Positions 50,601 to 60,895 of a DNA stretch of 64,000 nucleotides are shown here, in pieces (within the stretch, counting starts at the first letter, position 1; each line of letters starts with the position of its first letter). The DNA comes from Marsupella aquatica (taxonomy: Eukaryota > Marchantiophyta), in assembly GCA_973895155.1 (NCBI GenBank), contig OZ316897.1, forward strand, positions 16,802,001 to 16,866,000, read 5' to 3'. The notes under the pieces were generated by a model. The model saw only the letters and a list, made by a program, of their open reading frames with translations. It did not search any database and was not told the origin of the DNA. The translations under genes and the position numbers were made by a program.

Positions 50601-53573
50601 CTAAATGGAAGACTCATAGTACCGTTTAATCCTAAACCCATTGATTCTAGTGTTAAGTGGGTGACCATCTAAGGTAGTCAATGAAACTGAACCATTATCC
50701 CAGATGTGTGTAACTCGGTAAGGACCAATCCAATGAGTATGAAGTTTCCCAGGAAATAGCATATAACGAGAATCAAAGACTAATGCTAAATCACCAACAT
50801 CTAACTGCACTACGCGCAGCTTCTTATCATAAGCAAGTTTACGCTGGTTCTGAATGGTGACTGTATGGTCTAATGCTAAAAGTCTAACTTCTTCTAATTT
50901 AACAATATTGGAAAACCGATGTGAGAGACTATCTGAAGGAGAGAGTCGGTGTGGTACCAAGATACGTTCCGTTGGTAACGAAAATTCTATTGGAATAATA
51001 CTATTCAGGCCATAGGTCAGATAGAAGGGGGTGTGAAGAGTTGTAATCTTCTCAGCGGTGCGGTAAGCCCATAATGCAGAATGGAGCTTCACATCCCAAT
51101 CTGTCTTGTGAGATTCTACCATTTTATTCAGAATCTTGCCCATAATGCCATTAGCTCTCTCGGTTAAGCCATTAGCTCGGGGGTTGTAAGGAGTAGTTTT
51201 GCGATGCTTGATAAGATAAAGGTCAGTGATTAACTCAATAGTTGAGTTAAGAAAATGCAAACCCCTATCGCTTACCAACTCCAAAGGACAACCAAACCGG
51301 GTGATAATGTGCTCAAAGAGAAATGCAGCTGCGGTTATAGCATCATTCTTGCGAGTAGCTTTCGCCTCTACCCATTTGGTGGCATAATCAGTGGCCAGAA
51401 TAATATATTTGCTTCGGCTTTTCCGAGCTGCTGGAGAAATTGGGCCAATAAAATCAATCCCCCATTTCTCAAATGGTGCCAACGGAAGGATAGGCGTAAG
51501 AGGCCATTTGGAACTAGCAGTGGGCTTCCCGATCCTTTGACAGGGATCACAGGTCTTAATAAAATTGTAAGTATCTCGATGCATAGTAGGCCACCAGTAT
51601 CCAGCATCCAAAATTTTCTTAACTGTGGTATTCACAGCATAATGCCCACCGGTTTCTCCTGAATGTAAAGCTTCAATTACTTGGGGAAGTTCCCTATCCT
51701 CTAGACAACGTCGTAATTGTTGATCAGGACCTTGTTTAAACAAAGTGCCCCGAATAATGGTATAGGGACCCACCTTATGAGCAAAGACAGCTCGTTCTTC
51801 CGCATTAAAGCCTTCAGGGAACGTTCCATGAAGCAGCATGTGCACAATATTAAAATATCGAGAAGACTCCCCTTCAATGTGCCACAAATGCTCGTCAGGA
51901 AATTCATTGGAGAGATTATGCTGATTCTCCGGACCAGGTAACCGAGATAGGAAGTCTGCATTCTCATGATGTTTGCCAGGTCGGACATGAACTTCATAAT
52001 CAAATTCTTGGAGTAGTAAAACCCAGCGGGCTACTCGTCCTGAGAGATCCACTTGGTTAACCAAATATTTTAAGGAATTATGATCAGTGTGAAAAGTAAC
52101 CTGATACCCCAACAAATAGTGACGAAATTTCTTACACGCAAAGACGATGGCCAAAGCTTCCCGTTCAGTGACGGAGTAGTTTTTCTCGGCTGCACTCATT
52201 TGGCGGCTGGCATAGTAAATTGGATGGTCACGGTTTTCCACATCCTTCTGACTGAGATTAGCTCCAATGCAGAACGCAGAAGAGTCAATGAAGACATGAA
52301 ACTTCTTAGTCCAATCTGGGGGTGACAAAATAGGTGCAAAGATTAACCGATCCTTGAGCAACTGGAATGCTTGCTGCCGCTCCTCATTCCATGTATATTC
52401 CACATCACTTTTTAACAGTTGGGTTAAGGGTAAGGCAATATTAGCATGTTTATAAATGAACCGACGATAATACCCCACATGTCCCAGAAAAGCATGAAGC
52501 TGCTTTAAATCGGTCGGTGGTTGCAACTCCATAATTACTCTAACCTTCTCTGTATCAACCTCAATGCCGCGTTGTGAAATAACATGGCCTAACAAAATTC
52601 CCTCCTTCATACCAATAAAGCACTTTTCTGGATGAAGACACAACTGAGCCTCTCTACACTTCTGAAATGTCTTCTCCAAATGGACGAGGTGTTCAGCCGC
52701 TGACCCGTAAACACAAAAGTCGTCAATAAAAATCTCCATGAAATGCCGCAAATATTCTTGAAAAATAATCATCATAATGCGCTGAAAAGTACCCGGGGCA
52801 TTACACAGCCCAAAAGGCATCATGGTAAATGCATATGTACCCCAGTCGGTGGTGAACGTAGTCTTGTCGCGATCCTCCTTCCGAATGGACACCTGGTTAT
52901 AACCAGAGTACCCATCTAAAAAACTGTATAACTCATGCAAGGCCACTGAATCAAGTACCAGATCAATAAATGGCAAAGGATAATGATCTTTCCGAGTGGC
53001 AGCATTCAACTTCCGGAAGTCTTGACAAACGCGAATTTTCGTTTTACCATCGGGTCCCGGCTTTTTGGGGACAATGACAATTGGTGAGACCCATTCACTA
53101 CTCAAGACCGGGTAGATAAATCCAGCAGTCGTGAGCTTGTCCAACTCGTCTTTAACCAGGATGGAATATTTGGGATTCAAACGGTACTGTCTCTGTCGGA
53201 CAGGTACTGCTCCTTCCATAAGGTCAATACGATGTTCGCCCAAATGTGGATGGATACCTTTTAAATCAGAATGACTCCAGGCAAAGACATCTTTATACTG
53301 GGTTAATAAACTGATATACTGTTCCCGTAGCTCTCCTTCGATATGCTTACCAATATTCAAAAACTTGCCTGGCTCAATTTCGATTTTCTGACAAGCTTTT
53401 GGATCCACAATTCCATCCGTGAGGTTTGCCGGCTGAAGTCCAAGTTTGGATACTTCTGGTGCAAATGGCTCAAGGGTAGCTGACACTCCCATATCATGGT
53501 GTAAATCCCTATTAGCCTCAGTATTAGGAGGTTCGTCTGCTGCTGGGCCCACTTCCGATGATGAAGTTAATTG
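50601..53573 (-). CDS. pol: Gypsy A reverse transcriptase-RNase H-integrase
   Basis: The frame is the direct continuation of gag-pro after one TGA (53574-53576). From the stop there are about 990 codons; no ATG lies in the first 20 or more, which supports expression by readthrough. RT: IRVCQDFRKLN, MPFGLCNAPGTFQRIMMIIF, FIDDFCVYG. RNase H: FHVFIDSSAFCIGANLSQ, TEREALAIVF, FHTDHNSLKY, HHENADFLSR. Integrase: LHSGETGGHYAVNTT ... CDPCQRIGK, then IDFIGP, LVSDRGLHFLN, GLTERANGIM, ending in a GPY-like module (WIGPYRVTHIWDNGSVSLTT). There is no chromodomain. No break is seen within the frame. Confidence 0.92.
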   Translation of the reverse strand, partial: QLTSSSEVGPAADEPPNTEANRDLHHDMGVSATLEPFAPEVSKLGLQPANLTDGIVDPKACQKIEIEPGKFLNIGKHIEGELREQYISLLTQYKDVFAWSHSDLKGIHPHLGEHRIDLMEGAVPVRQRQYRLNPKYSILVKDELDKLTTAGFIYPVLSSEWVSPIVIVPKKPGPDGKTKIRVCQDFRKLNAATRKDHYPLPFIDLVLDSVALHELYSFLDGYSGYNQVSIRKEDRDKTTFTTDWGTYAFTMMPFGLCNAPGTFQRIMMIIFQEYLRHFMEIFIDDFCVYGSAAEHLVHLEKTFQKCREAQLCLHPEKCFIGMKEGILLGHVISQRGIEVDTEKVRVIMELQPPTDLKQLHAFLGHVGYYRRFIYKHANIALPLTQLLKSDVEYTWNEERQQAFQLLKDRLIFAPILSPPDWTKKFHVFIDSSAFCIGANLSQKDVENRDHPIYYASRQMSAAEKNYSVTEREALAIVFACKKFRHYLLGYQVTFHTDHNSLKYLVNQVDLSGRVARWVLLLQEFDYEVHVRPGKHHENADFLSRLPGPENQHNLSNEFPDEHLWHIEGESSRYFNIVHMLLHGTFPEGFNAEERAVFAHKVGPYTIIRGTLFKQGPDQQLRRCLEDRELPQVIEALHSGETGGHYAVNTTVKKILDAGYWWPTMHRDTYNFIKTCDPCQRIGKPTASSKWPLTPILPLAPFEKWGIDFIGPISPAARKSRSKYIILATDYATKWVEAKATRKNDAITAAAFLFEHIITRFGCPLELVSDRGLHFLNSTIELITDLYLIKHRKTTPYNPRANGLTERANGIMGKILNKMVESHKTDWDVKLHSALWAYRTAEKITTLHTPFYLTYGLNSIIPIEFSLPTERILVPHRLSPSDSLSHRFSNIVKLEEVRLLALDHTVTIQNQRKLAYDKKLRVVQLDVGDLALVFDSRYMLFPGKLHTHWIGPYRVTHIWDNGSVSLTTLDGHPLNTRINGFRIKRYYESSI

Positions 53574-53576
53574 TCA
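53568..53576 (-). promoter_or_regulatory. Stop-codon readthrough site between gag-pro and pol (UGA CAA UUA)
   Basis: On the minus strand the gag-pro frame ends TCC TGA CAA TTA. The downstream pol frame is the same frame. The hexamer after the stop fits the CAR-YYA consensus of the tobacco mosaic virus type leaky stop. The soybean element SIRE1 is reported to use such suppression. Here it would set the gag to gag-pol ratio. Activity is inferred. Confidence 0.7.
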
Positions 53577-56500
53577 GGAGGGCCTAGTTGGTTTTATGGG
53601 AGCATCAGACAGATAAACTTCCAAGTAACGAACTTCCTCCAGTTCAAATTCCAATGGCTGCAGGACTAGCGAAGAGGTCGAAAAATCCGAGGTGTACCCA
53701 TCATCTGTTTGTGTTTCTCCAAAATGTGGTTCCGGAACCCAACTAACAGTCACCTTAGGCTTCCCAAATGAAAGCTCTTGAGATTGCCAATTAACCTGAA
53801 CTTGAGCCTTATACAACCATGGTCGGCCTAACAAAACAGGAAAGCTGGATGGTATTTCCGGATTAATAACCACATAATCCAACAGAAAAGGGACACCAGC
53901 AATCAAAGTTTCTACTTTGGTCAGCTTCCCTATGGGTACCACACGAGACTGATCCGCCATGCGCAAAATCTTGGGAGTGGGCTCAAACTTAGTGAAACCC
54001 AAATTAAATGCTGCTGACTGTGTAATCAGATTAACGCTGGCTCCTCCATCCACAGGAACTCTCCGAATGACACACCCCTGGATTTGAACCTCAATTTCCA
54101 TCGGTCCTTTGTCCTCCCACTCTGTTCGTAGCACATCCACAGAAGGTAACTTCTTCTTCCTCCGTTTTCCTGCAAGGAGGCTCCTCAGCTGTCGCCTATA
54201 AACCGGATTGTCCTGTAATAATTCCCCAATGGTGATATGTGCAGGATGATTCTTGACATCTTCAACAATATCATAACCTGGATTTTTCAGTGGCTCTTTA
54301 GCTTTGACTACTACTGGTGGGTTAGGAGATTGCACTTGCTCCTTAACTAGCTCTTCCAGATGGTCTTTCACTTCCAAAGAGATGTCGGGCAAGAAGTATT
54401 TTGGGTCATATCGGTCATAAGCAGGGTCGTCTTCTTTGTCGAGGCCTTCCTTACATGGCTTGCGCCCTTCATCCTTGGGAGCTTTCGCGACCTTCTGATG
54501 CTCGTGCTTCTTGGTCTCCTTTTTCTTTGAACGAGTAGTTGCGTAAATATTAGTCAGAACTTTATCCCGATTCTGAACTCGATCATTCGGCATACCAACT
54601 ACTTCAGGTTTCACTAAATGACTTACCAAGACATCAGGCACCACCCCGGATACTGGTTGATGAAAAAGTGAATCTGGCTTTAATTCCACCCGATTTACAT
54701 CCATATGTTGAATGAAGCTGCATTGCTCCATCTCTTCAGAATAAACCATCCGAATCTTGGCTTCAGGTCGACTTGCTTCTTTAACTGGCTCTTGAGCAAA
54801 TCGAACCATCAGCCTAGGCTTAGCCGGATTCGGGCATTCCACCGGTAAGTGTCCTTCTTTTCCACAGTTCCCACAGACAGGTGTATACCCCACCTCCTGT
54901 TTGGGATAAGGGCACTGGGGTGAATAATGATCAGGTTGGCCACAATTCCAACAAGCCCCTTTTTGACGCGGCATTCCTCGTGGTGGGTATCCTCCCGGGG
55001 GTCCCATGGGTGGTCTTGACGTTGGTTTATTGAAAGTGGGCTTAGGTGGTCCCCAAGTCGGTCTGGAAGCAGGAGGTGGTGGGAAATACTGTCCAGGGGG
55101 TGCTGTTTGGACGGTATACGCGGGATCGTACTCATACTCCTCAGCCTCTTCTTGACCATCTACATAATTCACCGGGGTTCGTAATGTGGGGCACTCGTTC
55201 GGGTAATGGCCCTGCTGACTGCATCGGGTGCACCATACGTTCATTCTCATGGGAGCAGGCAACCTTCGTACTGGTTTTACCGCGGCGATATTGACATTCA
55301 ACTTGGACAATTGGCCAGAGAGTTCTTCCATCATGCGATCCATCTTCTTCTGGTTGGGAACTTTATTATTCCCTTTTACAGAGGATTTCTTCTTTTTAGG
55401 AGCAACGGATTCTGAGTCGGAACTTGAGCTTGAACTATCACTAGTGCTCGAATTTGTACTCTCGTCCTCCTCACTAGTGCTACTTTCACTTGATTCCGTC
55501 TCCGAGTCAGATTTAGACCTGGACGTTTTCTTCTTCTTTCTTTTGTCTTTCTTCAGGTCCTTCTTAACTCGTTTTCTCTCTGAAATCTCCGAGTCTACGT
55601 ACTTCTGGGCTGCCTCTTGTACTTCTTCCAAAGTGGTGCCACCTTCTCGTCTCACGTAACGAGCAATCCTGGAGGGTAAACCGTTAATAAACCAGTCCTT
55701 GATAGTAGATTTCGAGATAGCTGGATTATATTGATCTACCAAATCCAATAATTTGTCGGCATATTTCCTCACAGACCCATGTTTCTTCATGTGCAGATGT
55801 GAGATTCGGGCAAAGGCACGCGCAGCTGCTCCTTCTTCTTTATATTTGGCCAAGAAAGCAGCCTTCAATTTCCCCCAATCCTGCTTGTCCGGAAAACGGT
55901 CATACCATTTCTGAGCACCCTTTTTCATTAGACCACCAAACAGATTGGCTTTTTCAGCGTCTTGACTCTGTCCATTGGATGCAGCTGCAGCTTCAAATTC
56001 TTTCAAATACACCTCTGCATCCTCCTTGGAAGTACCGAAGAACCGGTCGTACCTCACATTATTTCGAGCCATCGTGGTTGGAGCTAGGAGGGTAACGAAA
56101 GGAAGAGCTGATCGGGTAGCAAATGGGTTTGGGCTGCCCAAGCCTAAACTGCTGCTTGTCTCACTAGAAGACGAACCACCGGCTTCACTCAGTGGTTCTG
56201 GATTATCCAATTGTGAAAGATCGACAGAATTATCTTGGGCCAGCGATTCTGCAACTGTATTCTCGGGCAAACCCAAATTTCTTCCTTCGGTATGAGATAA
56301 GGCCCTCTCAGTGGTACTATCCACACCAGAGTCAATTTGGTTCACCGAACGTACTGTCTGCTGGCGGAGCTTGGTCTTTTGAGAACCAATAAGTTTTGGA
56401 CCTGAACGAAGATTTACAAACAGGGGTCGGGTCGACGTGGGCCTTTCCAAAGAGCCACTTGCCTCTTGAATAGATCCCACTTGTTTCCACACACTACCCG

Positions 56501-56627
56501 GTGCAGGTGCTCCTGGTGACTGGAATTCGGGTAACAATGTGCGAGGGGTCACTACTAATTTTGCAGCATCCGAATTACTGGAGGTCTTGGTAGGTTTTCT
56601 TTTATTCGGTGGATCTCCCTCAGACAT
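53574..56627 (-). CDS. gag-pro: Gypsy A gag and protease
   Basis: The ATG at 56627 opens 1017 codons. Gag core at about residues 190-350 (DAEVYLKEFEAAAASNGQSQ, WGKLKAAFLAKYKEEGAAAR). A basic, Ser-rich segment (KKDLKKDKRKKKKTSRSKSD) leads to three CCHC knuckles (CTRCSQQGHYPNEC, CWNCGQPDHYSPQC, CGNCGKEGHLPVEC). The protease lies at about 850-960, with VPVDGGASVNLI and the flap/end part SFPVLLGRPWLYKA. It ends with one TGA followed in frame by pol. The protease is thus made with gag, and RT-integrase only after readthrough. Confidence 0.92.
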   Translation of the reverse strand: MSEGDPPNKRKPTKTSSNSDAAKLVVTPRTLLPEFQSPGAPAPGSVWKQVGSIQEASGSLERPTSTRPLFVNLRSGPKLIGSQKTKLRQQTVRSVNQIDSGVDSTTERALSHTEGRNLGLPENTVAESLAQDNSVDLSQLDNPEPLSEAGGSSSSETSSSLGLGSPNPFATRSALPFVTLLAPTTMARNNVRYDRFFGTSKEDAEVYLKEFEAAAASNGQSQDAEKANLFGGLMKKGAQKWYDRFPDKQDWGKLKAAFLAKYKEEGAAARAFARISHLHMKKHGSVRKYADKLLDLVDQYNPAISKSTIKDWFINGLPSRIARYVRREGGTTLEEVQEAAQKYVDSEISERKRVKKDLKKDKRKKKKTSRSKSDSETESSESSTSEEDESTNSSTSDSSSSSSDSESVAPKKKKSSVKGNNKVPNQKKMDRMMEELSGQLSKLNVNIAAVKPVRRLPAPMRMNVWCTRCSQQGHYPNECPTLRTPVNYVDGQEEAEEYEYDPAYTVQTAPPGQYFPPPPASRPTWGPPKPTFNKPTSRPPMGPPGGYPPRGMPRQKGACWNCGQPDHYSPQCPYPKQEVGYTPVCGNCGKEGHLPVECPNPAKPRLMVRFAQEPVKEASRPEAKIRMVYSEEMEQCSFIQHMDVNRVELKPDSLFHQPVSGVVPDVLVSHLVKPEVVGMPNDRVQNRDKVLTNIYATTRSKKKETKKHEHQKVAKAPKDEGRKPCKEGLDKEDDPAYDRYDPKYFLPDISLEVKDHLEELVKEQVQSPNPPVVVKAKEPLKNPGYDIVEDVKNHPAHITIGELLQDNPVYRRQLRSLLAGKRRKKKLPSVDVLRTEWEDKGPMEIEVQIQGCVIRRVPVDGGASVNLITQSAAFNLGFTKFEPTPKILRMADQSRVVPIGKLTKVETLIAGVPFLLDYVVINPEIPSSFPVLLGRPWLYKAQVQVNWQSQELSFGKPKVTVSWVPEPHFGETQTDDGYTSDFSTSSLVLQPLEFELEEVRYLEVYLSDAPIKPTRPS

Positions 56628-57821
56628 CCCTCATTCTCCAAGCACGGGTGATTTTGAGACACCAGACCCGCTCCTCAGGAGTCTTTATGCAAGGAGTCAC
56701 CATTTAGGTGCGACGTTATCACCCCACTCCGGGAGATATGAACCTGCTTCCTCAAAGTGACTTCCCGTAGCGTCGTTCAACATCCCTTGCATGATTCCTC
56801 CCCCTTGCTATCCTGTAGCTAATACTTCCCTTCAGTGACCAGCCGAGATTCTAAAACCTCATTTTCTCTAGTGCGTCCTTCAGGTTGAGACGCGGAAAGG
56901 CACACCAGAAGCGTCGCGCACGTTGGTTCATCACAGATTCCACCGGACGCTGCTCACAGCGTCCACTGGGATCGGACGCTACTCGAAGCGTCCTGACTTG
57001 CGGAATCTTCTGGGACGAATCGCATTGGACGCTCTTCGCGGCGTCCTTCCTTATCTCCTTTACGGTGGCGATTACTGGAACCGGGCGTTCCCCATAATCT
57101 CCGACTTCCTTCACCCTGAAATTTCTTTACCACATGGTACGCTACACTAGGCCATCCTACTAATCAGACGTCTAACTCCTTCCTAATCTTCTACGCAATT
57201 CCTGGTGCATGATTCTTTCCGCTAACTCCCGAATGGAAATGACTAAATATCTCTCCTGTGTGATCCTACCATTCAGCCTTAATATTACTAAATGCAAACT
57301 TTCATCTTCCCACCAGGTGATAGTTAACCAATGTATGCCATTCCTCCCTCTCAGGCTCAGAACCCAAGAATTAACATAACGATTCCTCAAATTCCTAATT
57401 CTTAATGTTCCCAAAGATCGGATAGGTGGCATCGGTCACACGAACCAGGATGGTTGGACAATTTTACAAATCATACGTCCCGAGCAACGTTAGAATAACT
57501 TCACTTGTCACTCAAAGTGTCTTTGGTATCTTCGACTATCTCCAAAGCAACTTGACGAGCAACAGCTCCTCTCTGTGAGGCCTTTTCTGGTGGGAGGGCG
57601 GTTTCTTCTCTTAAGTTTGGCACCACAAATTTTTCCAATACTCTTAAGAGAGCTTCCGGGGCGCTTTGGATAGAGTACGGCATCACCTCGAAATGGAAGC
57701 TCTTCATCTTTTTAACTGGAGTGATGACGCATCTTCACAATTATAGTAGAACGTGAATTCCTCTCCCGTCTAGCTCCTTCTGGCATACACTGCCTGTACG
57801 TCAATTCAATCTTAAATTCGT
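56628..57821 (-). other. Leader of gypsy A with three hairpins of the LTR type
   Basis: About 1.2 kb between PBS and gag. GACGCT/AGCGTC hairpins: 56946-56963, 56975-56992 and 57028-57045 (ggcgtc arm). Short minus-strand frames are present at 57172-57432 and 57501-57707 (FHFEVMPYSIQSAPEALLRV) with no recognised domain; they may be upstream ORFs. The same stem also occurs in the LTR array and in the post-integrase spacer. Confidence 0.7.
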
Positions 57822-57839
57822 TCCCCGGCAGCGGCGCCA
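57822..57839 (-). other. Primer binding site of gypsy A (tRNA-Asp type)
   Basis: The minus strand reads tggcgccgctgccgggga, the same 18-mer as in element B. It lies 6 bp from the 5' LTR (57846). Identity of the PBS in both elements supports membership in one lineage. Confidence 0.9.
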
Positions 57840-57845
57840 AAAAGA

Positions 57846-59235
57846 TGTCGTATAGTGCTAAGTATCAAAAGTGACTCTTCTCACCTAAAACCAGGGTTTC
57901 GATCCCTTTAAGAACAGATTTCAGAATGAATTGTATAACTTTTATCACTCCGAGTGATTTAGAGTCTTGAGCTCTATGTTGACTTCACTTCTCAATAAAA
58001 AAATCGAATAAACAAACAACAAAGTAACTGAACTTCTGATTTATGAATTAGAGAAGAAATGAGTAAGGATTTAGAGACTACAAGCTGCTACTGCCACTCC
58101 TTCAGAAAGGATTTGGGCTCAGTATAGACATGAAATCTATCTCATAATTCATCCATCTCACTCTTCAAAACACAAAGGTTAATGATAATGGAATTCTCAA
58201 TCTGATGAAGCAGAAGCTTTCTGATTGCAAATGAATGATATGATTTAAAATGCCGTCAACATGGTTTGACATCAGCGATACACAATTCAGTCAAACTCTA
58301 AACCATATTCCAGAATCAAAGCAACAGTACTAACTACTCTGAGAATCAGAATTTACTTCTCATTTATCATTAACTATTCTTGAATTGGCTAGCGAATCCC
58401 GACTCTGCAAGCAAGCCTAGCAGTGAATTCAATACGAGTTTCAGAAATCTGCAACTGAATTCAATCACCACAGGAATCTCTTGAATTCAATCTTAACTTC
58501 AATCAATATAGCTTTACTTCCATACAAAACACTCACAGCATGCCTTGTTACAATGGAAGGAGGAGAAAACTATTCAGAAGACTCAATTCTGAATACAGTA
58601 TTAACTCTATTTCTCTCTACTTCAAATGAGCATTCTACTCTGTCTTATAAGTGCTGGAATCCTAAAATGGAGGAGGTAAGAACAGTCGTGCCTTTCCAAG
58701 CTTAAAACTAAACAAGGGAGAAGCACAGCATAAGTACTTCAACAAGGGCGGTAGAATACTACTTTACTAGTAATCTACTTCAAAAACTAAGTGTTGAGCG
58801 GACGCTGCTAGAAGCGTCGGGAGAATCTGGACGCTGCTAGAAGCGTCTTAAGTAAAACCAACGGACGCTGCTCACACTGCTCACAGCGTCAATACTAGGG
58901 TGGACGCTGCTCACAGCGTCGTGTGTTGAAGCTGACGCTTTCCACAGCGTCGGTCGAAATCCTCATAGAGTCTTGGTGGCGGTCGGGCGCTGCCAAAAGC
59001 GTCATGAGGAGGTTGGACGCTTCCGCAGCGTCTTGAGTAAAAGAAACGGGCGCTGGTCACAGCGTCGGGCAAAGTACACTAGGAATCGTCAGGAAAGCCG
59101 GAGATGTCAAATATTTCTATAAGTGTCCAGAACAAGTAAATGTTGGCCGGAAGGTGTCTAAAGTGTAAGTAAATCTTGTGATATGCTAAAAATAAACAAG
59201 TTTCCAGAAAAAATTGCAGGGACACCCATACCACA
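57846..59235 (-). repeat. 5' LTR of gypsy A, uninterrupted copy
   Basis: The 1390 bp LTR is the intact partner of 30904-31749 plus 46530-47073. It holds no ORF. The hairpin array lies at 58801-59066, on the LTR 5' side of the element strand. Confidence 0.95.
58801..59066. repeat. Array of eight GACGCT/AGCGTC hairpins in the 5' LTR of gypsy A
   Basis: The same eight hairpins as at 46639-46904, shifted by 12,162 bp. Example: 58903-58920, gacgctgctcacagcgtc. Confidence 0.9.
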
Positions 59236-59240
59236 GCCCC

Positions 59241-59904
59241 TTCTATGGATGTGTTCTTTTACGAAGTGCCCCTCTACGGAGTGGGGAAGGGAAAGAGAGC
59301 AAAAACCATATGAGGACCACAAAAAGGGTGAAGGGGAACACAAGTGTGGGAACCCCTTCCTTCTAAGGACCCTCCCACTATCACTACTCCAAGATTGCCT
59401 AGTTTCTCATTTTACGGGCGTTGAGGTCCCTCAAGATGTCACTATTTGATATAGACCTAAAATCAACTAGAAAACCTCAGTTTCGCATGGGGCTAATTGA
59501 GGGCTTCAAAATGAATCCAAACATGACCATGTTTGGAATAGTACTAGCGCAGCAACGTCTGTTTAAAGTTTCAACATTTTCTATATTTTGGTCATTCTTC
59601 CCGTTTTGCGCCTTACATGGAGCCTCCGACCAGCCCCGACCCCTCCGAGATGCCCACACCTTGGCTCCAAGTCCTTGGGCTGCCTTGTGGCCTCTTTGTA
59701 CCCCCTCAATGGTTCCCTTGTCATCCATCACTGCCTGGCACCCTTATCAACTCCAGCCTCCGGTTGTCGCATCCATTTATTAGAACTAACAAAAATAAAA
59801 AATTTGAAAATCCAAACACTTTTACTACACCTACTTGTCTTTTTACTTATATACGCAATTATAAGTCATCACTAAGTTACTACCCGGTTTGGGGCCCTGA
59901 CACA
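59241..59904. repeat. Right segment of the old solo LTR
   Basis: It continues after the gypsy A insertion and ends gccctgacaca at 59904, followed by the target copy gaggg. No ORF of substance. Confidence 0.7.
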
Positions 59905-59909
59905 GAGGG

Positions 59910-60895
59910 TGAGGAGGAGGGTGATGGTGAAGAAGGAGAGGATGGCGAGTGAGAGGAGGGAGATGAATTTGAGGCGTCTGTGCCCTTAGAGGGTGCGGCA
60001 AAGCGATCGGGGAGGGTGCCCCGAGTTACCCCTACCCTGCAGTCCCTCATGTTGCCCCCACATCAGCACAAAGGGGTAGGTCACATGGTGTTCATGGTGT
60101 GGCCTCCCGGGGGCCTCCAATCAGTCGGGAGTGTCACGGAGTGCGAGACCCGGCCCCTCAGGGGTAGTAGAGGTGGCGCGGGACCAGGCCATCGCTCCGG
60201 AGTAATATCCGATACACCTGGCTCTTCTCGACGAGTAGAGGATGGTGGTTCTAGGGGGCGAGCGCCATCACTTGAGGCTGGTGGGAGCTTGGGGCCCTCA
60301 ATCCAAGGGGTGTCCCATATCACGCTCGAAGGGGGAATAAACACCCTAAAAGTTAAGTCAATCAAGTTTTTTTAGGAATTTTTTTACCCCTAACTTAATG
60401 GAATATTGTAAGAATACTCCCATATTTGATTTTAAAAAACCTTGTGATTCTTATAATTCTCAAAATTGGATAAAATAACCATAATGTTCTTCAACAAAAA
60501 TTTAATAGTATTCCACTAATAGTATACTTATTTGCGCGTGATGGGTCAGAAGAAAAGAAGTGAGGACCCCGGGGGGTGGGAGTACCGCACAACATGGGCC
60601 ACAGATAGCATCTGCAGGGGATGCATCCCATCACTCTCATAGGTCTATCGGAGGGGGAGATGGCTCCTTCCACTCTGCCGTGTCAGGGGGTTTAGAGACA
60701 TTTGTTGCGCCTCAGCATCCTAGCGGTGCATCTAGTGGGTCAGGGTCCCGACCAGCACCAGGCCAACCCACTGGTGAGCAAGTGGTTGCCATGGTTGTGG
60801 GAAGCCAGAGAGAGGAGGGGACTTGTGTTCCTGGACCTGTACCACCCCCTCGTTCTCACCCAAAGAAGAAGAAGGGACGCAACACACCTTTTTAG
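59910..60895 (+). other. Right flank of the old solo LTR, possible broken gene
   Basis: An acidic stretch (GEEEGDGEEGEDGE) that meets the one at 11178-11218 across the insertion ends at a TGA; the same frame then runs on (GAAKRSGRVPRVTPT, HMVFMVWPPGG). A second frame (60560-60895) is Gly/Ser-rich and ends KKKKGRNTPF. This is likely the decayed locus into which the solo LTR was inserted. I do not recognise the family. AT-rich sequence lies between 60365 and 60560. Confidence 0.3.

Larger units (their letters stand above)
30904..59235 (-). mobile_element. Gypsy element A (Ty3/gypsy, Tat/Athila-like), with element B nested in its 3' LTR
   Basis: The element is bounded by TGTCGTATAG at 30904 and CCCATACCACA at 59235, with gcccc duplicated outside (30899-30903, 59236-59240). 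The 5' LTR is 57846-59235 (1390 bp). The 3' LTR is split into 30904-31749 and 46530-47073, which add up to 1390 bp. I found one difference between them (t at 46587, c at 58749) in the parts compared. Order on the minus strand: LTR, PBS, leader, gag-pro, UGA, RT-RNase H-integrase, extra ORFs, PPT, LTR. The tRNA-Asp PBS, the absence of a chromodomain and the extra 3' ORFs fit the Tat/Athila group. Without B the element is about 13.55 kb. Confidence 0.9.
11219..59904. mobile_element. Old solo LTR, split by CACTA and gypsy insertions
   Basis: The LTR starts TGTCACCTGC at 11219 and ends GCCCTGACACA at 59904. It is flanked by gaggg on both sides (11214-11218 and 59905-59909), a perfect 5 bp target duplication 48.7 kb apart. 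Its own sequence is only about 2566 bp in three pieces: 11219-11269, 29053-30903 and 59241-59904. The first two pieces align by eye with the start of the gypsy B LTR (TGTCAC.TGC, then 'gtggagggacgctatttggattct', gatcaagtctaccgacta), so this is an older relative of that family. It was cut 51 bp from its start by the CACTA element and later by gypsy element A. Confidence 0.8.
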
